Origin: an uncultured Clostridia bacterium
GTDB taxonomy: Bacteria > Bacillota > Clostridia > Oscillospirales > Ruminococcaceae
Assembly (NCBI GenBank): GCA_947624425.1
Contig: CANQKG010000077.1
Span: 1-6,944, forward strand
Direction: 5' to 3'
DNA length: 6,944 bases
Every line of letters starts with the position of its first letter. The stretch's first letter is position 1. Below are positions 5,891 through 6,944 of the stretch, one piece after another. Under the pieces are notes generated by a model. The model ran no database searches, had not been told where the DNA came from, and worked only from the letters and a program-made list of their open reading frames with translations. A program made the position numbers and the translations under genes.

Positions 5891-5971
5891 CGCGGCGCCA
5901 CTCTCGCCTCGCTTCATCGCCCACCGGACGCGCTTCGGCGGGAGCGCCCTTTCACAAGGGAGGTTTTGACA
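5891..5971 (+). repeat. Body module, right copy 2
   Basis: It is a tandem repeat of 5798-5878 at an offset of 93 bp. Differences by eye are G to A in the ACCGGG segment, AA to GG after CTTCGGC, G to C inside the terminal palindrome loop, and C to T in the TCTTGACA tail. The palindrome variant here (CTTTCACAAGG) matches the cap-proximal palindromes of the left element. Confidence 0.8.
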
Positions 5972-5996
5972 GGAACGGAAGAATTGCAAAAACATA

Positions 5997-6029
5997 AAGC
6001 ACGGGGCGTCGTTTAGACGCCCCGTGCTT
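5997..6029 (-). terminator. Intrinsic terminator of the solute-binding protein gene
   Basis: AAGCACGGGGCGTC (5997-6010) pairs perfectly with GACGCCCCGTGCTT (6016-6029) around a 5-nt loop. On the minus strand the hairpin is followed by TTATGTTTTTGC, a T-rich tail. It lies 17 bp beyond the stop codon of the binding-protein gene, making that gene the last of its transcript and separating it from the GH2-GH29 operon. Confidence 0.88.
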
Positions 6030-6046
6030 ACACGCATATTTACCGC

Positions 6047-6944
6047 TTAGGGTTCGTTCATTTTCAGCGTATGCCCTGCCATCTCGTCCTGAAGCCTTGC
6101 CAGAAACTGCGATTTATTCTTCTCGATTGCGTCCCCCGGCGTCTGTTCGCCGCGCAGCACCTCGCCGCACATACTGGTGATAGACGGCGAATTCCAATCC
6201 AGTCCCGCCAGCGTCACGGCATCGAGCATATATCGATCCGCATTCTCGGCAATATCGATATAGATCCGCATCGAATCCTCGTTGTCGATCCGCTTGGAAT
6301 ACTTCGCCATGATCATATCCGCGTGGGTCATATCCTCATAGGGCGCGTACAGTTCATTGACCAGCAACAGCAGCTTGGTGGTCATATCCTGATAAGTCGC
6401 CGGGATAAAGTACATCTGGCCGCAGCTTGCCGAGGTGGCATAATCGTCCATCCCGGGTCCGATCGGCGGGTAGATTACACCAAGCCGATCCTCCATTGCC
6501 GACTCCTGCGCAATCTGAAGCAGCTTGTTCGCACCGCAGAGAATGGCGATATTCCCCTTTGTAAACTCATGCAGCGGCTGATCCCAGTTCAGGCTGCCGT
6601 CGTTGACATTGGCAATCTTCTTGATGACAGCCCAGTCATATACCTTTTCAAACGCCTCCACCGAAGCCGGATCGGTCAGCAGAAGAGCGGGATTCCCCTC
6701 ATCGTCATAGCCCGCGATGCTGCCGCCGTTGGTGTTTGCCAGTGCGCGGAAAAAGGCGTGTGCCTGTGACCCCACCAGCCCCCATTGGGTGGTGGAGCCG
6801 GCGGCGTCGGTCTTGGTCGCCTTGGTCGCAATCTCCTCGCACTTGTCCCAAGTCCACTCCTTATTCTCGATCATCTCATAGATGTCGCCCAGCTGATCTC
6901 TCTCAAACAGGGAGAGGTTCGCATACCACATGGCGCCGGTCGGG
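6047..6944 (-). CDS. ABC transporter extracellular sugar-binding protein (family 1), N-terminus outside window
   Basis: The frame is open at the right edge; 298 C-terminal residues are visible, starting PTGAMWYANLSLFERDQLGD, so about a third of a typical 430-450-residue family 1 solute-binding protein, including signal peptide and lipobox, is missing. Typical features are LGDIYEMIENKEWTWDKCEEIATKAT, the TQWGLVGSQAHAFFRALANTNGG segment, DPASVEAFEKVYDWA, and FTKGNIAILCGANKLLQIAQ followed by DRLGVIYPPIGPG. These belong to the carbohydrate-binding CUT1-type group. The protein would be anchored outside the membrane and deliver an oligosaccharide to a permease pair encoded elsewhere. A methionine at 6929-6931 is internal, since similarity continues past it. 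It shares strand with the glycosidase operon downstream but a terminator and 625 bp intervene, so the functional link is suggestive only. Confidence 0.88.
   Translation of the reverse strand, partial: PTGAMWYANLSLFERDQLGDIYEMIENKEWTWDKCEEIATKATKTDAAGSTTQWGLVGSQAHAFFRALANTNGGSIAGYDDEGNPALLLTDPASVEAFEKVYDWAVIKKIANVNDGSLNWDQPLHEFTKGNIAILCGANKLLQIAQESAMEDRLGVIYPPIGPGMDDYATSASCGQMYFIPATYQDMTTKLLLLVNELYAPYEDMTHADMIMAKYSKRIDNEDSMRIYIDIAENADRYMLDAVTLAGLDWNSPSITSMCGEVLRGEQTPGDAIEKNKSQFLARLQDEMAGHTLKMNEP

Larger units (their letters stand above)
5709..5971 (+). repeat. Right composite repeat: one cap plus two tandem body modules
   Basis: The cap at 5709-5740 reads GAATCCCTCCACCGCGC, TAT, GCGCGGTCCCCC; its ACCGCGC/GCGCGGT stem (5719-5725 and 5729-5735) is the same as in the left element's inner cap. 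A linker (5741-5797) contains two mutually exclusive 8-bp-arm hairpins. Two body modules then follow in tandem, 5798-5878 and 5891-5971, spaced 93 bp with about 5 mismatches in 81. Both end in the CCCTTT-GACA or CACA-AGGGAGG palindrome and TTGACA. There is no second cap at the right end; sequence similarity stops near 5971. Confidence 0.8.

Noticed and set aside
5798..5971. Possible CRISPR array.
   Set aside because: The repeated unit is about 81 bp with only a 12-bp gap, far too long a repeat and too short a spacer, with only two units and no cas genes.
5523..6037. Open frames on both strands in the right repeat region (for example 5575-5796 plus, 5523-5924 minus, 5777-6037 minus).
   Set aside because: They overlap the tandem repeats and promoter, have no ribosome binding site, and one encodes repeated peptides simply because the DNA is repeated.
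6071..6769. Plus-strand 232-residue open frame opposite the solute-binding protein gene.
   Set aside because: It is an antisense shadow; the minus-strand protein has clear family features and a matching terminator.

Overview
The window looks like a GC-rich chromosome segment from a gut-type Firmicute, most plausibly an Oscillospirales or other Clostridia relative. This rests on protein style (a short XRE regulator, cytoplasmic multidomain glycosidases, a family 1 sugar-binding protein), strong AGGAG-type ribosome binding sites, sigma-A-like promoters and GC-rich intergenic repeats. The taxonomic placement is inference; no rRNA or other marker gene is present.

Layout: (1) 1-569 (+) is the 3' part of an M23 (LytM-type) cell-wall peptidase gene with a C-terminal SH3-like domain. 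(2) 572-876 is a composite intergenic repeat with inverted hairpin caps, GC-rich body modules and an AT-rich core. (3) 874-1159 (+) holds a promoter, a perfect 11-bp-arm palindrome and a 67-residue XRE/Cro-type regulator. (4) 1163-1197 is a strong hairpin terminator shared by the converging genes. (5) 5526 down to 1202 (-) is a clear promoter followed by a two-gene operon: a GH2 beta-galactosidase-type enzyme (3226-5421), then a GH29 alpha-L-fucosidase (1202-3214) whose ribosome binding site overlaps the GH2 stop codon. (6) 5527-5996 is noncoding and contains a second composite repeat (5709-5971) built from the same modules in the opposite orientation. (7) 5997-6944 (-) is an intrinsic terminator and the 3' part of an ABC-transporter sugar-binding protein gene that runs off the right edge.

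Working model: the solute-binding protein delivers an oligosaccharide to an ABC permease encoded outside the window. The two glycosidases, neither with a visible signal peptide, then remove fucose and a beta-linked sugar (probably galactose) in the cytoplasm. The pairing suggests fucosylated host-type glycans such as Lewis-type structures, but the substrate is inference. The small XRE regulator is convergent with the operon and is a candidate local regulator; its own promoter carries an obvious operator-like palindrome.

The least ordinary part is the repeat architecture. A hairpin 'cap' module and an approximately 80-bp 'body' module, iterated at 93-94 bp spacing, occur on both sides of the regulator plus glycosidase block. 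A 79-bp body copy on the left (718-796) matches one on the right (5807-5885) in inverted orientation with about 5 mismatches. This resembles BOX or REPIN-type modular repeats and would in principle allow inversion of the roughly 5-kb segment between the copies.
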